From assembly GCA_000934455.1 (NCBI GenBank), contig KN882209.1, positions 156,671 to 187,512 of the forward strand: a stretch of 30,842 nt of DNA, given 5' to 3'. A program made the translations under genes and the position numbers. Source of the stretch: Apostichopus parvimensis (Eukaryota; Echinodermata; Holothuroidea; Aspidochirotida; Stichopodidae). The notes below the pieces were generated by a model. The model was not told the DNA's origin, made no database searches, and saw only the letters and a program-made list of their open reading frames with translations. Below are positions 1 through 11,036 of the stretch, in pieces; within the stretch, counting starts at the first letter, position 1; every line of letters starts with the position of its first letter.

Positions 1-185
1 TATATATATATACAGTCTGCAAATTTGATTATAGGTGTCTACGTTTCGAATTTCTTGGATATTTTGTGTGAGAATACAGTAATAAAAACATCATGGCGTC
101 CTTCATGTCAGCAACAAACGTTGTATCTTGACGTGAGCTATACTTCACCATTAAAGCTGTTTTATGTTCGAACATTTGTTGATAG

Positions 186-292
186 GAGTTAACCTGAAGC
201 AAGTCGGATACGTTTCTGCAGATGTAAGCGATGTTGCATCTCTGGACGCCATGTGTCGGCGGGGAAAGCTTTTGCTCAATCTTGTTGGTCCC
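186..292 (+). CDS. SCCPDH: SCCPDH exon a
   Basis: Encodes VSADVSDVASLDAMCRRGK then LLNLVGP, aligning with the family segment before the conserved YRFYG. The donor is ccc|gtaaga, phase 0. The acceptor is probably the AG at 184-185; an AG at 198-199 is an in-frame alternative five residues shorter. The usual Cys in the NCVGP motif is Leu here. Confidence 0.85.
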
Positions 293-3200
293 GTAAGATT
301 TTATCCTTTATTGCATCATACCAGTCAAGGGTCAAAAACTTAAAGTCGTATATATCTCTGCATTTTCTAAATATATGTATTATACTCCATGAGTAGGAAA
401 AAAGTATAGGGGAAAAAGTGAGGGAAGATGAAAGCAGGAAGGTAACAGAAAATTATACCCATGATTGGAGAAAGACTAGTTTAATTGATGTCTTACAATA
501 GGCCTAGGCGTACACAAACCGGAAGAGCCCATGACCACCTTTGTTTTCAACTTAGGCTGGAGTGAGGTACCATACGTGATCAAGAGAAGGGGGGCGGGGG
601 GTAGAGAGAACATACCTAACATATCTATGTCATAAACGATTCCCTTCGTGATCATGAGGCGAATCGACTACATTTTAATCTTATAGTTCTTTTATGTTAT
701 AACAGTATCGTTTCTACGGTGTACCTGTGGTGGAAGCTTGCATAAGAAACAAATGTCATCACATTGATATCAGCGGTGAAATACAGGTAAATTAAATTTG
801 AAGGGCGGTGTTATTCAAAATTTGAACTTTGTCTGTTTTTATTTCCTCGTTAAAAGGAGGTAAATATTAAATTTGCCTTCACCACCTTTCGTGGCAAAAA
901 CAATTTCTTCCAATTCTTATAGGCCTAAATTGAATTTTGAGAAGAAGAAAAAACAATTGTATGAACGGGCTGTCGATGCTTTTCAACCTCTTATTAAAAG
1001 GATTGCTTAAGGCAAAAATTGTGTTTGATATTTTTGTAGACGGTGAAATACTAGTGCTGTCAGTCGAGTTTATACATGTCCATAACAGTTGAAAAATGAT
1101 GAATGATCATTTAAATATATGTGGCTCGTCATTTTAAGTGGTTGTACTGTTCAGTCGAGCACATATACATACCATTAGGTCAGTTCCTCAGATAAACACA
1201 AAACTCCATAAGAAATCATAAGACTTGTATGGCCTCAAGTAACACGTTTACAATGTAAACGAAACGGACAAATGGTGTTGAATGTCATAAATGGTTCTCT
1301 ATTGTCCATACGAAGTAGATAGGACGTGTTTTGGTTGAGTTTGATTAACCTTAACATATAGGCACTCCACTGAGGACGTGACGTCATCGCCAATGAGCCT
1401 TAAAGGAGCGTTCCAGATATTTAGCATAATTGAAAGCTGGATGTCTTGAAAACCGGAACAGCTATAGACAACATAAGCACTCATGTTTGTTTGTGTTTCG
1501 TCGGACCGACATAACAATACTAAAACTTTAAGATCCATTGTCATCATTAGATGCAATAATTATGCACGTTTATTTCTGCACTGTGTATACCAGGGTTGTC
1601 CAACCTTTTGCAGAGGAGGGCCACATGGAATGATTATGATGAAGGAGGGGGCCGCATGAACCCTACGCTCGATTTTTCGATTTTTTGCCCGAAGCCCAAG
1701 GCAACAAATGTGAGCACTGCACGCGGAGCGCACTGATTTATTTTGCTTCCTGATAAAACAGATGAATAAAGTCCAGCCGCCCCCCCCCCCCCTCCGCTGA
1801 GAGTGTCACACAAACTGACCTGTATGCAGTTTTTTGGACACATAAGGTTCGAATAATTGATTATATAGCTTCAAATTGTTATCAATAAATCTGCTCACTA
1901 AAATTTCGCAACGTACAGCATCTCTGGCGGGCCGGACGCAACCCTGCGGCGGGCCGGACTGTGGCCCCCGGGCCGTAGGTTGGACAACCCTGGTGTATAC
2001 CGTCTCATTTATACTCAAGTATACGTTCTTTACAATAGCAACCAATAATTGTACGTCATAGATGTAATTTTCCTCCAGTTTCTTGAAAAGTTACAACTTG
2101 ATTATCACGAGACTGCCAAGAAGGCGGGAGTATACATTGTAGAAGCGTGTGGATTTGATAGCATTCCTCCAGATCTTGGAGTCTTATTTGTCAAGAAACA
2201 GTTTCCAGGTAAGAAAGTTTTGACTTTGTTTTCCAGCTTTCATGCTCTTGAAATATGATAAAGAAAACCATATTATATGTCACTATAGTTTTTAAAACTT
2301 TAATAAATCTAGTGGTGTTCCCGTCCTGAGGTCAAACGTACGTATGTCACTTCATGGCTTCACTGGTAGAATAAATTATTCTATGATTGTACAGTTGGAG
2401 ATTGTTTATGTTAAGTCTCCTTGATAGTCAAAGTTGTCTTTTGAGATCAAATTCCTAGCAACATTCACTCTACTTACTAGAAAGCAGCGTTTGGGCGATA
2501 ATTTTTCCGGTACTGCTGAATTCTAAAATCTCGTAGCAATGCTATTTATGATTAGTCTGACTAGGTTCCGTCAAAATTAAAAAGATAAAAATAAATTCAT
2601 GTGACTCAAAATTAATATGGAAAGGATTTACCATGGAGAGGGCAACAAAAGTTTCAAAGTTGAAATAATTTCATTCATAACTCACCAACTGACGTTCCAT
2701 TGGTGCAAAAATTTGGAGAACGTAATGGTTTCACATTGAAATATTTAATGTTGAGTAACACTTGATTGATAAATTGATGGGTAAAACAAATGAAATCGTT
2801 CTAAAATTTATTGACCGAATAGAAGCTTGCACTCTTGTGTTTGATCACGCATGACCAAAGTTTGCATTCGACAATGCAATATGGGATCCACGTTGTTGTA
2901 CTTTCTGCGGTTTTTAAAACGATGACATTTGACTTCGTAAATTATATAAATATATAGATAGAGAATAGCTACTTTTAAGAAAGCTCATTAGTGCCATTGA
3001 GGGGGGGGGGGGGGCATTTTAGCGTATCTGGGGGTTTTTTTTCGAGAAATATATTTTAATGTTTATATTTATATCTATATTAAACCATGCGTGGGCAGTG
3101 TGTATCTATACTGGAACATGAGGATGAGTAGGATATTGCTTTCCTCTGGTTTCAGGTTAGGTTTTTGTGGTTAGCATCTATTAATTGCATTGAGTCCTCT

Positions 3201-3368
3201 CATTACAGTCATCTCAACATAAAATGATCCCAGAAATCTTCACTTTGTTTTTAATTCCTTTCTTACTTCCCGTCTCTCTTTATCTCTACCTCTAGGAATT
3301 TTGAATTCAGTTGAAGGTTATCAAGCCTCCCACCATGGACCAGAGGTAAAAAAAATCATGCATTACTG

Positions 3369-3459
<91 letters not shown>

Positions 3460-3517
3460 TCGTCATCATCGTCATCATCGTCATCATCGTCATCATCGTC
3501 ATCGTCATCGTCATCGT

Positions 3518-3561
<44 letters not shown>

Positions 3562-3633
3562 TCATCACCCCCCAACCATCATCATCGTCATCATCGTCAT
3601 CATCGTCATCATCGTCATCGTCATCGTCATCGT

Positions 3634-3677
<44 letters not shown>

Positions 3678-3693
3678 TCATCACCCCCCAACC

Positions 3694-3727
<34 letters not shown>

Positions 3728-6700
3728 TTATCATCATTATCGTCATATCGTTATTACATGGTTACTGTTATCAGTGTATGCCTATTGTTATTTTTTTACT
3801 TCTGTTCTTGTTATTTGTGCACTGTTAGTAATCGTCATCATTATTCTTCATTTCGTCAACATGATCTACCTCATTGTCATCATCATAAATCTATTAATCT
3901 GAATTTGCTCTTGTTTTCTCTTTTTTTTTAAATTTGATAATCTTGCACATTCATTTTACACACACTGCAGGGAACGACCTTGAATTTTGGAACTTTGAAT
4001 TCTGCAGTGCACGTGGTAGCAAATCGAAATGAGATAAAGGAGATACGTGAAAGGTTTCACTACGCTCCGTTACCTGAGTACAAGCCCAAACTAAAACCAA
4101 GGTAAATACTGAATCTCTGAAGCATCCATCATGGTAGATTTTATGTGTTTTCAATGGACTAGGTCTCGAGATGAAGTAAAATTGCGAGGTACCGTAGTTG
4201 CCTTACTTTTCGAGCGTCCCTAAACATCACAATTTTACGAAACACTTGATGTTAACTCGAATACCTTTGTGTCTCTAACATAACGGATAATTTTTTACAA
4301 GAACTCTGTTTCTTGAAAATAGGTTTTTTTGCACATCGGATCAGACCTGACACAAGTTGTCCGGCGGGGGGAGGGGCCTTGGTAATTAGGGAGTCGGGAA
4401 AATGTGGAGAGAGCCCGGGAAAATATATACTCAAGTTTCATAATGTACTTAATTAAGTGGTAAAAAAAGGGTACCAGAGAGTGGTGGGAGTAGCAACCCG
4501 GTGACATAATTGTCTTTGGTTCCCGACCAGCTTGACTCGCCACACTTCTGTATAGGATTTGTAAAGTTCTAGCAGTTTGCCAAATATGAATCAGGAGTGA
4601 AATCAAGTTTGCGTCAGGACCATTCAAATCATTTTTACATTGATATTGTTAAACCTCAAAACTCACGTTTTTCTTGATTTCACTTTATTTGTTACTTGTT
4701 TTTATTTGTCTTTACAGGGGTCCTCTGTTCTACAGTGATCTCTGTGGAGGTTGGTGCATACCATTAAACAGTACCGATGCCAGTGTAGTCAAAAGATCAC
4801 AGAGATACCTTTACGAGACCGAGAAGGAAAGACCGGTAAGAAATCTCCCTTTACTGAGTGTAATGGAATTTGATGCTCTGATCTTCCTCTCAGTTCTCTT
4901 TGCAATGCATGACATCACACCACCAATCGGCAGTCTAGATTTTATTTTTCGCTGCCGAAAAACCGGAATCAAACTACAACTACATTTGCCTGCAAATACG
5001 CAGTACTGTAGTGCGCGTGGAGTGCTTGCAGAAGTTGCAGTAATTGGGAAGAAATTTTCGGCTGTTCATGGTGTTTTTTCTTTTGTACCTACAATGTGAG
5101 GGCGCTTGTGAGCTCCGTAACAGGCTCAGAATAAGTTGGCTACGCAGCTAGCCTCTGAAACTACAATGTACATAGACTATATATGAAACTTCAAGTTTCA
5201 TCGTCCAGTCATGTAGGTATCGTTCACTTGTCTTGGCCAGTAATGCCAATATTGTAGCGCGCACGCGCACTACAATAAATACACGAAAACAGAAGCAAAC
5301 GCTGCTAGACAGGTAAATGGAAGATTGGAGAATTTTAAGGAAGCTAGGAGAAGGGACAGTGACCCGGAGTGGGGGTGCGGTGGTCAGAATATGCCTTTGA
5401 AACACAACCAGCTTACAATAGGCATGCTTAGAATATATACTAAAATTGTACATTTGGTTCGTACATTCAAAGTGTGTGTTAATCGTCGCTCGTTATTACA
5501 TATAAACCAATACTTGGAACATCTCCCTAATTTTGCTCTCGACATTAGAACCGCGAACACATTACGACCGGCTAGAGTGTCGATTAAACAAGGGTGGACC
5601 CATAATTATTATAAGAGCGTTGATCCTGCCTTGGGATCGGTGAAGTAGTCTCTTACGTAGAAGAAGTCCTCCTCAGATTTTTTTGTTTTATATTAGACAT
5701 GAAATAGCGCATTCTGAGCCATGTTTAGACTATAAATTTAAACCGTAATTACGTCCAAACGCAAGGTTGAGCAAATAAATAATTTTGATCTTTGTGTGAG
5801 GTTCAGAAAGGGGAATGTACACCCACCCCCAACACACCCTGCCCCTGGATTCATGAGAGATAAATATTGTTCAAGTGACATCCAATGAATATAGGCTTTT
5901 ATTATATCATCACATAAACCTTTGTCTCAACATTTTTTTTTCCATTAACGTTAAAAGATCAACGATTGGTGTGAGCAATGTACGGTCAGCTGTTTATTAT
6001 TAAATGAAAATCGGTTCAAATCTGAAACACCATCCAGAAGGGCAAAATATTGGAACGACACTTTGGCAACAGATTTCCAATCTGTTTAGTTTTGTTCCCT
6101 GTGAATAAAAGAGCTTTAAAGGCATTGAAGACTCGCCCCAAACCGCGTGTCGCACTCTGAAAATAGTTAAGTTTCCGTTGCTTGCAAGTGAAAGTTCCTT
6201 CTTGTCGCTACAAAATGCAGACAGTAATGAAACGTGATACCTTGTTATCTTTAACCGCGACCTGAGATCAGAGAGTTCCATAAAAACTCCCTGCTGAGAT
6301 GTCCATCGCTGCTATGTACACTGTGTTGTGGGCATTGACCGTAGCTGCATGCATTGACTGTACACTATAGTGTCTAATTACCGACGGTAGCAAGCTGAGT
6401 GTGTATTTTCTGGGATCGATGGTGGTGTCTTACACTTCTGTTACACCTCATTCGAAACTAGGTCAGATTACCGGTATCAGACGTTTCTTTGTGAGCGAGT
6501 CTTCACTCCCTTTAATGTTTGGACTTAATTCACTTCAACCATTCCCGTCTCAATCTACACAAGTTACTACACCATCATGCATCGATTAGTTTAATTCATG
6601 ATAAGTGACAGCAATTAGTTGGTTCCATTGTAAGCAGTAATTACTTAATTAATTAACAGACAACAATTAATTGGATAATTTTCCAATCGTTTCGTTCATT

Positions 6701-8885
6701 TGATATTGGCAGGTGCAGTATCGACAAAGTTACACCAGGCCGAGTTTCTTATCTTTGATGTCATTTATCTTTGTCATGATAAATATCGGGATCTTGTCTA
6801 TCTTCAAATTTGGACGAAAACTTCTCTCCAAGGTAAATTCATGAAGCAAGTTTGTGTCACAATAATGGTACAATGGTGTATGTTTTCTTATGTAAATGAA
6901 GTACGCTTTCTTATGTAAATGAAAAATATATGCTTTCTTTTGTAAATGAAGTACGTTTTCTTAAGTAAATTTGAGGATATTTGTCTTGTATTTTCATGAC
7001 CGGACATCCGATAAATTGTCAGGTTTTGTAAGAAATATGATATACCGACAACTGTATACAGCTATCAGTGCCAGATTAGCACCCTCTATATAGGGTACCA
7101 TGCTTGCCTGCCCCACCCCACCCCCTCCCTCCCCCTTAATAAATGTTGCAAGCACAAACCAAAAGACAGACATTATTTTATACCTTGCCCGGCAGTGCTC
7201 ACATATGTCCCTTGACCTTGGAAACCCCCTTCATCCTGAGCCACTCGGCGTTGCCCATCTGCCTGCATATATCTACGAAAACTAAACGTCAACACTGAAT
7301 CAAGAATAATGGCACCGAGGTATATTATTGGCAATTTGTCATGTGTCTCGGGTCACTAAAATATGTTACGTTTGTCTGCATCATTGGCTTTCTTCTTCCG
7401 AGGAAACTTAGGTTTGCCAACAATTTAGTTGCTAAATAATCTTCCTTCAAAATTTTGTCTTTCAAGTCTACATATTTGATCCATGATTAGGACTTTCAAA
7501 TTAATGTTCCTTCCAAACTTTGACATTTCCTGTTAACATTGTTTTGGTCTAACTATGGTTAATTATCTTTTGACATCAGTACCCAAAAGTGTTCACGTTT
7601 GGGGTTTTCAGCCACGAGGGACCTACTGAGGCCCAGATGGCGACCACGTCGTTCACCTTTACCTTCAGAGGTAGAGGTTTCTCATCCAAATCTGTCGAAA
7701 AGACAGGAAAAGAAGATATGGCAATCATAACTCAAGTAGATGGACCAGGTTTGTATAACTGAGCGTTTTCAGTTTTCAATTGATTGGAAATTCAAACTCT
7801 CTCAATGTGACTCATAGTACAACGTGGTATATACCTCCACACATTATTGATCAATTACACACGAACTTGTCATCATTGATGCAACGTCAGGATTTATAAA
7901 CGCCTTAGGATTTATAAACATAGAGAGAGAATGGATGCGAGGGGCTAACCAGGCTGACGAGAGTGGTATAAGGGAGGGGCCGGGGTCAATTAGGGAGCCA
8001 GGAAAAACATGGAGGGCTCGCGAAATAAGTTAAGTCTAATGTTTTTATTTCATAATACTGTCAGAAACTTCAGAGGTCTGGTGACATAGATGTCCCCGAA
8101 AAACGACATTTCCAACGACAAAACCACCCCCTGAAAGGTGGGGAGGGGTGTGGGTCGGGTAGACATAAGAAGAATTGACAATTGACCGTTGGTGACACCT
8201 TCTAATTTGCGTAAATCAAGACAATGGAGAACTTTGCATATGTATGTACCCTATGTGAATCTGATTACGTCATCGGCATCAGATTGTGCAAGTTCCAGTG
8301 CTTCTACGAAATGACCGAAACTGAAAATGCTATCAAAAGCTCGAATCTATGGGTCTAGTACTTCAATTCATATACTCTGATATGACAGTAAATGCCTTCG
8401 TAACTTGTCCAAAATTACAGCGATATATATATTAACTGGAATGATTATAAATGCAGTGTGTTTACAGACATAAGGTCGATACTAAGGCCTATATAAGGTA
8501 TGTTCTGAAATATTTTGAACTGTAGTTTGTTTTGGTTTTTTTTAGAAATGGCATACGTCACAACTCCGATTGGCATGATACAAGCTGGTCTGACGATTCT
8601 AAAAGAAACCAGCTATCTTCCAGACAGGTAATCACATCTTTGTCAATACTTCGCTTAAAGTAGGCTAAATAGACCTTTATATTTATTCACTGCGTGTTAA
8701 TTGTTTTAGGTTTCAATCAATGTCTTCATTTCTTTAACCTGTTTCCTTTTATGCTTATATCTACGTATTCTCACAGAGGTGGCGTTTACACACCCGCAGC
8801 AGCCTTTCATCGGACATCGCTGATAGATCGCTGTCATAAACATGGGATTAAGTTCTCTGTGATACGAGCAGCTCACAAAATATAG
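186..8885 (+). CDS. SCCPDH: Saccharopine dehydrogenase-like oxidoreductase, ten 3' exons (5' end outside window)
   Basis: Exons: 186-292, 706-786, 2079-2208, 3296-3345, 3971-4101, 4718-4835, 6713-6832, 7580-7748, 8546-8627, 8777-8885. All introns are GT-AG and all phases match, giving about 364 residues with no internal stop. The order of blocks matches vertebrate SCCPDH (about 430 aa): YRFYG...DISGE, YHE.A...GVYIV..CGFDSIP.DLG, VVKRSQRYLYE, a hydrophobic segment (exon 6713-6832), FSHEGP, GGVYTPAAAF and a C-terminal HGIKFSV. The missing part is the N-terminal Rossmann start with its nucleotide-binding glycines, left of the window. The family is predicted to be an NAD(P)-dependent oxidoreductase, membrane- or lipid-droplet-associated in vertebrates; its substrate is not settled and it should not be equated with the lysine-degradation enzyme. 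The protein ends AHKI, only loosely like a peroxisomal C-terminal signal. Intact splice sites and frame suggest a working gene. Confidence 0.93.
706..786 (+). CDS. SCCPDH: SCCPDH exon b
   Basis: 81 bp, phase 0-0, encoding YRFYGVPVVEACI, then a short variable stretch and HIDISGEIQ. This is one of the most conserved blocks of the family. Acceptor aacag|tat, donor cag|gtaaat. Confidence 0.93.
1591..1992. mobile_element. Non-autonomous hAT element with intact 8-bp target duplication
   Basis: A 402-bp insertion in the SCCPDH intron. Both ends carry the perfect 16-bp inverted repeat CAGGGTTGTCCAACCT (1591-1606 and 1977-1992). The flanks are an identical 8-bp duplication, GTGTATAC (1583-1590 and 1993-2000). 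CAGGG-type termini with an 8-bp duplication are the hallmark of hAT, close to Charlie-like elements. The inside has GGGCCGGAC-type GC-rich blocks near the right end, a C-tract around 1780-1791 and no transposase frame, so it needs an enzyme in trans. The perfect termini suggest recent insertion. Confidence 0.93.
2079..2208 (+). CDS. SCCPDH: SCCPDH exon c
   Basis: Phase 0-1. Encodes LDYHETAKKAGVYIV, then CGFDSIPPDLGVLFVKK. GFDSIP.DLG is the signature of the family. Acceptor tcctccag|ttt, donor ccag|gtaag. A hAT insertion ends 86 bp upstream of the acceptor without damaging it. Confidence 0.94.
3001..3014 (+). repeat. Poly-G tract
   Basis: An uninterrupted run of about 14 G in the intron before exon d. 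Prone to length error; no function implied. Confidence 0.9.
3296..3345 (+). CDS. SCCPDH: SCCPDH exon d (50 bp)
   Basis: A very short exon, phase 1-0, encoding (G)ILNSVEGYQASHHGPE and matching the vertebrate stretch that ends SGPE. Acceptor acctctag|ga, donor gag|gtaaaa. The CAT microsatellite begins only 23 bases after the donor. The exon is confirmed because it is needed to join the phase-1 end of the previous exon to the phase-0 start of the next. Confidence 0.88.
3369..3745. repeat. CAT/CGT trinucleotide microsatellite with a 116-bp internal duplication
   Basis: About 95 bp of pure (CAT)n grades into mixed CAT/CGT. A 116-bp block ending in a run of C followed by AACCA occurs twice in tandem (3463-3578 and 3579-3694) and is almost identical, then degenerates into ACC and CAT triplets. 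It lies in the intron between exons d and e. On the - strand it reads as poly-aspartate or poly-methionine frames, which are artefacts of the triplet repeat. Confidence 0.95.
3971..4101 (+). CDS. SCCPDH: SCCPDH exon e
   Basis: Phase 0-2. Encodes GTTLNFGTLNSAVHVVANRN, then a charged stretch and YAPLPEYKPKLKPR. This aligns with the vertebrate GTWKSAIYGF...GPKLKRR region, although the core residues have drifted. Acceptor cactgcag|gga, donor ccaag|gtaaat. Confidence 0.88.
4360..4530 (+). repeat. Dispersed repeat, copy 1
   Basis: Shares a run of features with 7965-8100: GGGAGGGGCC, AATTAGGGAG followed by GGAAAA, TTTCATAAT and GGTGACATA in the same order and spacing. The copies are roughly three-quarters similar by eye. 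Both lie in SCCPDH introns. The family was not recognised. Confidence 0.55.
4718..4835 (+). CDS. SCCPDH: SCCPDH exon f
   Basis: Phase 2-0. Encodes GPLFYSDLCGGW, then DASVVKRSQRYLYETEKERP, matching the conserved DVSVVRRTQRYLYE block of vertebrate SCCPDH. Acceptor tttacag|ggg, donor ccg|gtaag. A longer reading frame continues into the intron but has no family similarity. Confidence 0.93.
5004..5277. mobile_element. Candidate MITE bounded by 16-bp inverted repeats
   Basis: The left end TACTGTAGTGCGCGTG (5004-5019) and the reverse complement of the right end (5262-5277) agree at 15 of 16 bases, about 274 bp apart. Both begin with TA, so a TA target duplication with a 14-bp terminal repeat is one reading. 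No coding capacity inside. The right end also folds on itself (see 5250-5277). Confidence 0.45.
5250..5277. repeat. GC-rich hairpin
   Basis: Arms 5250-5261 and 5266-5277 pair at 11 of 12 bases around a 4-base loop. The alternating CGCGCACGCGC core could also favour Z-DNA. Confidence 0.65.
6713..6832 (+). CDS. SCCPDH: SCCPDH exon g, membrane segment
   Basis: 120 bp, phase 0-0. Begins VQYRQSY, like vertebrate VQYAAYV, then a hydrophobic helix (FLSLMSFIFVMINIGILSIF) and KFGRKLLSK, matching the membrane-anchoring stretch followed by FGIGRQLL. Acceptor ttggcag|gtg, donor aag|gtaaat. The only long open frame here is out of phase, so the exon was placed by similarity and phase. Confidence 0.88.
6881..6972 (+). 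repeat. Short tandem repeat, about four copies of 23-27 bp
   Basis: Imperfect units built on TTTCTTATGTAAATGAAGTA start near 6881, 6905, 6932 and 6955, in the intron just after exon g. Confidence 0.8.
7580..7748 (+). CDS. SCCPDH: SCCPDH exon h
   Basis: 169 bp, phase 0-1. Encodes YPKVFTFGVFSHEGPTEAQM, then SFTFTFRGRGFSS and IITQVDGP, matching the FGYFSKQGPT...FFGQGYS...CTQVKGPE block. Acceptor gacatcag|tac, donor ccag|gtttgt. It has the same length and phases as exon 16429-16597 of the inverted paralogue. Confidence 0.95.
7965..8110 (+). repeat. Dispersed repeat, copy 2
   Basis: Second copy of the repeat at 4360-4530, same orientation, in the intron between exons h and i. The rest of this intron (7749-8545) shows no coding or RNA feature. 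Confidence 0.55.
8546..8627 (+). CDS. SCCPDH: SCCPDH exon i
   Basis: 82 bp, phase 1-2. Encodes EMAYVTTPIGMIQAGLTILK and TSYLPDR, like vertebrate AGYVATPIAMVQAAMTLL. Acceptor ttttag|aa, donor gacag|gtaatc. Same length and phase as 15027-15108. Confidence 0.95.
8777..8885 (+). CDS. SCCPDH: SCCPDH last exon
   Basis: Encodes GGVYTPAAAFHRTSLIDRCH, then KHGIKFSV and the C-terminus AHKI before a TAG stop at 8883-8885. Acceptor tctcacag|agg. Same 109-bp length as the paralogue's last exon at 14344-14452. Confidence 0.95.
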
Positions 8886-8889
8886 AATG

Positions 8890-8895
8890 AATAAA
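8890..8895 (+). terminator. AATAAA polyadenylation signal after SCCPDH
   Basis: A canonical AATAAA begins five bases after the stop codon. If used, the 3' untranslated region would be unusually short. No second AATAAA was noticed close downstream. Confidence 0.5.
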
Positions 8896-10500
8896 CTGAT
8901 CGGAAATGTTTGCAGCTAATTTCGCTCATGCACATACTCATTTTGAACGAAGATTCAAACAAAAGGACCGATCTGATAGAATCTAGCAGAAATTCATAAT
9001 GGTTATCTGTAACCACCCATCTATCTAACCAGATGATATGCAAGCTGTTTCCCTGTAACCAGAAGTAAGTCTAAAAATGTGCAAGGTTGTAACAGGTCAC
9101 GATCAGAGGCGAGGGTCAGGAGAAGCCCGAGCCCCGCCCCCGCACCCCTTATGCCATTCTTCAGTTTTTATTACATATATTATAAACATGAAAAGAGTCT
9201 ATGCTATTCTTCATCAATGATTTTCCCAGGCCCCTACGGATCTCCCTAGGCTAGGCTCCAAATGCAAACCAGCACTGTTCCCCCTCCTGACCCACGTCTC
9301 ATCAGGCCTAGTCATACCCCGTGTCACTCATTTCCCAACACTTGAAGAGATTCGCAACATATTTTCCTGTACTTTCGACACAACCTCAGAACAAAGTGAT
9401 TTTGTACAACTCTTTGTGTATCTGTTCTATCGTTACCTCCTTCATGGACACACGTTATAATGTTTCTTCTATACTTATGTTTATGTGGGCGCTATGTATT
9501 TACGAATAACTGTAAAGGACTAAATCAAAGTAAATGTGAGGATGGGAGAGGGGTGGTGGTGAGAATGTTGGGTGAGGGGAGGGCTAGGATAGCTGTTATC
9601 ATTATCAACAATGATCTAATATTGTCACCTCAGTTTGTTGAAGAGAAAAAAACGGTTCAGCATATATCTCCATCGACAGTAACTAGGAACTCCATACATG
9701 AACAATCCTTGTGACAAAACTCATTTTTTTGTATAAATTTAGACCAATATTTTACCCACCACTTTATTCAAATTTTTAAAACTCATAAAGGTTTGCCACA
9801 AAATTCTGAAATTGATAATCACTTTCCCTAAGGTCATTTTCTTTTATCCTTGTTACTGTCAGTTTCTTAGTAAACGACTATAAAGAAAACAGTTTCTTGA
9901 AATATATTAAAATTTCTCTTAAATTTATTGCAATTCAATTAAGCACTTTCCAAAAATGTACAAGACATGTAGTTACTACTTAGAAAAAGAAAAAACCCAG
10001 TATATTGACAGCACAATTTAATTCAAGGGGAAAAAAAAGTTTAATTACATATATATGCCTTATTGAAAGTTGTATTAAAACATACAATGGGGGAAAATGT
10101 AAATCAATTCATGGTTTACATTACCTATATGTTCTTTAGTCTAGGAAGGGGTAAGCTTAAAAAAAATTGAAGTTTCTTTTCGCGATTGTTTATGATTAAG
10201 TCTGAACAATATCTTTTTATCCACAAGGTACCATTTACATGTAAACAATTAATGATTTAATCCCAAAGCCAAGAGATTAATATCTGACAACATTGTCAAC
10301 ATTTCTAGCAACCACATTCAATCCCAAAGGCAAAACAACTTTAATCAAACCAAAATTGATTTAGTTGAAAACATGAAATATCACGATCATAATATATATC
10401 TCTCATAATCATCTTTTTAAGTTAGTTATATAAATATATATAAATTACAGGTAATACTTGTGAAATTTTGTGTCCATTTTTTGTGTAGCACTGTATCATT
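8896..10500. other. Intergenic, no gene seen
   Basis: Downstream of the SCCPDH gene. AT-rich with short G-rich patches (around 9540-9590). Open frames here are short and show no splice or family signal. Confidence 0.6.
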
Positions 10501-11036
10501 AAGATATTCCATGCTAAACTGAATTATTAAGGTATTCCATACTAAACTGAATTATTAAGATATTCCATGCTAAACTGAATTATTAAAATATTCCATGCTA
10601 AACTGAATTATTAAAATATTCCATGCTAAACTGAATTATTAAGATATTCCATGCTTAACTGAATTATTAAGATATTCCATGCTAAACTGAATTATTAAGA
10701 TATTCCATGCTTAACTGAATTATTAAGATATTCCATGCTAAACTGAATTATTAAGATATTCCATGCTAAACTGAATTATTAAGATATTCCATGCTTAACT
10801 GAATTATTAAGATATTCCATGCTAAACTGAATTATTAAGATATTCCATGCTTAACTGAATTATTAAGATATTCCATGCTAAACTGAATTATTAAGATATT
10901 CCATGCTAAACTGAATTATTACGATATTCCAAGCTTAACTGAATTATTACGATATTCCATGCTTAACTGAATTAGTAAGATATTCCATGCTAAACTAAAT
11001 TAAGAAGATATCCATTCCATGTTAAACTGAATTATT
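10501..11036 (+). repeat. 28-bp minisatellite, 19 copies, with 140-bp higher-order units
   Basis: The unit contains GATATTCCATGCTAAACTGA. Copies differ mainly by CTAAACT versus CTTAACT. Copies 6-10 (10641-10780) and 11-15 (10781-10920) carry the same variant order (T,A,T,A,A) and read identical, so a five-unit, 140-bp block was duplicated. The last copy (11005-11036) has a 4-base insertion. Confidence 0.97.

Larger units (their letters stand above)
4836..6712 (+). other. Largest SCCPDH intron, mostly featureless
   Basis: Between exons f and g. Apart from the inverted-repeat segment at 5004-5277 there is no recognised gene or RNA. A 107-residue open frame at 5325-5648 has no family similarity that I recognise and no splice context. 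Confidence 0.6.

Noticed and set aside
3363..3691. Poly-aspartate and poly-methionine open frames on the - strand
   Set aside because: They are translations of the CAT/CGT triplet repeat inside an SCCPDH intron, with no start context, splice sites or homology.
4674..5099. 141-residue open frame on the + strand
   Set aside because: It is SCCPDH exon f read through its acceptor and its gtaag donor into intron; only 4718-4835 has family similarity.
5325..5648. 107-residue open frame on the + strand
   Set aside because: No recognised domain, no splice context, inside an intron of SCCPDH.
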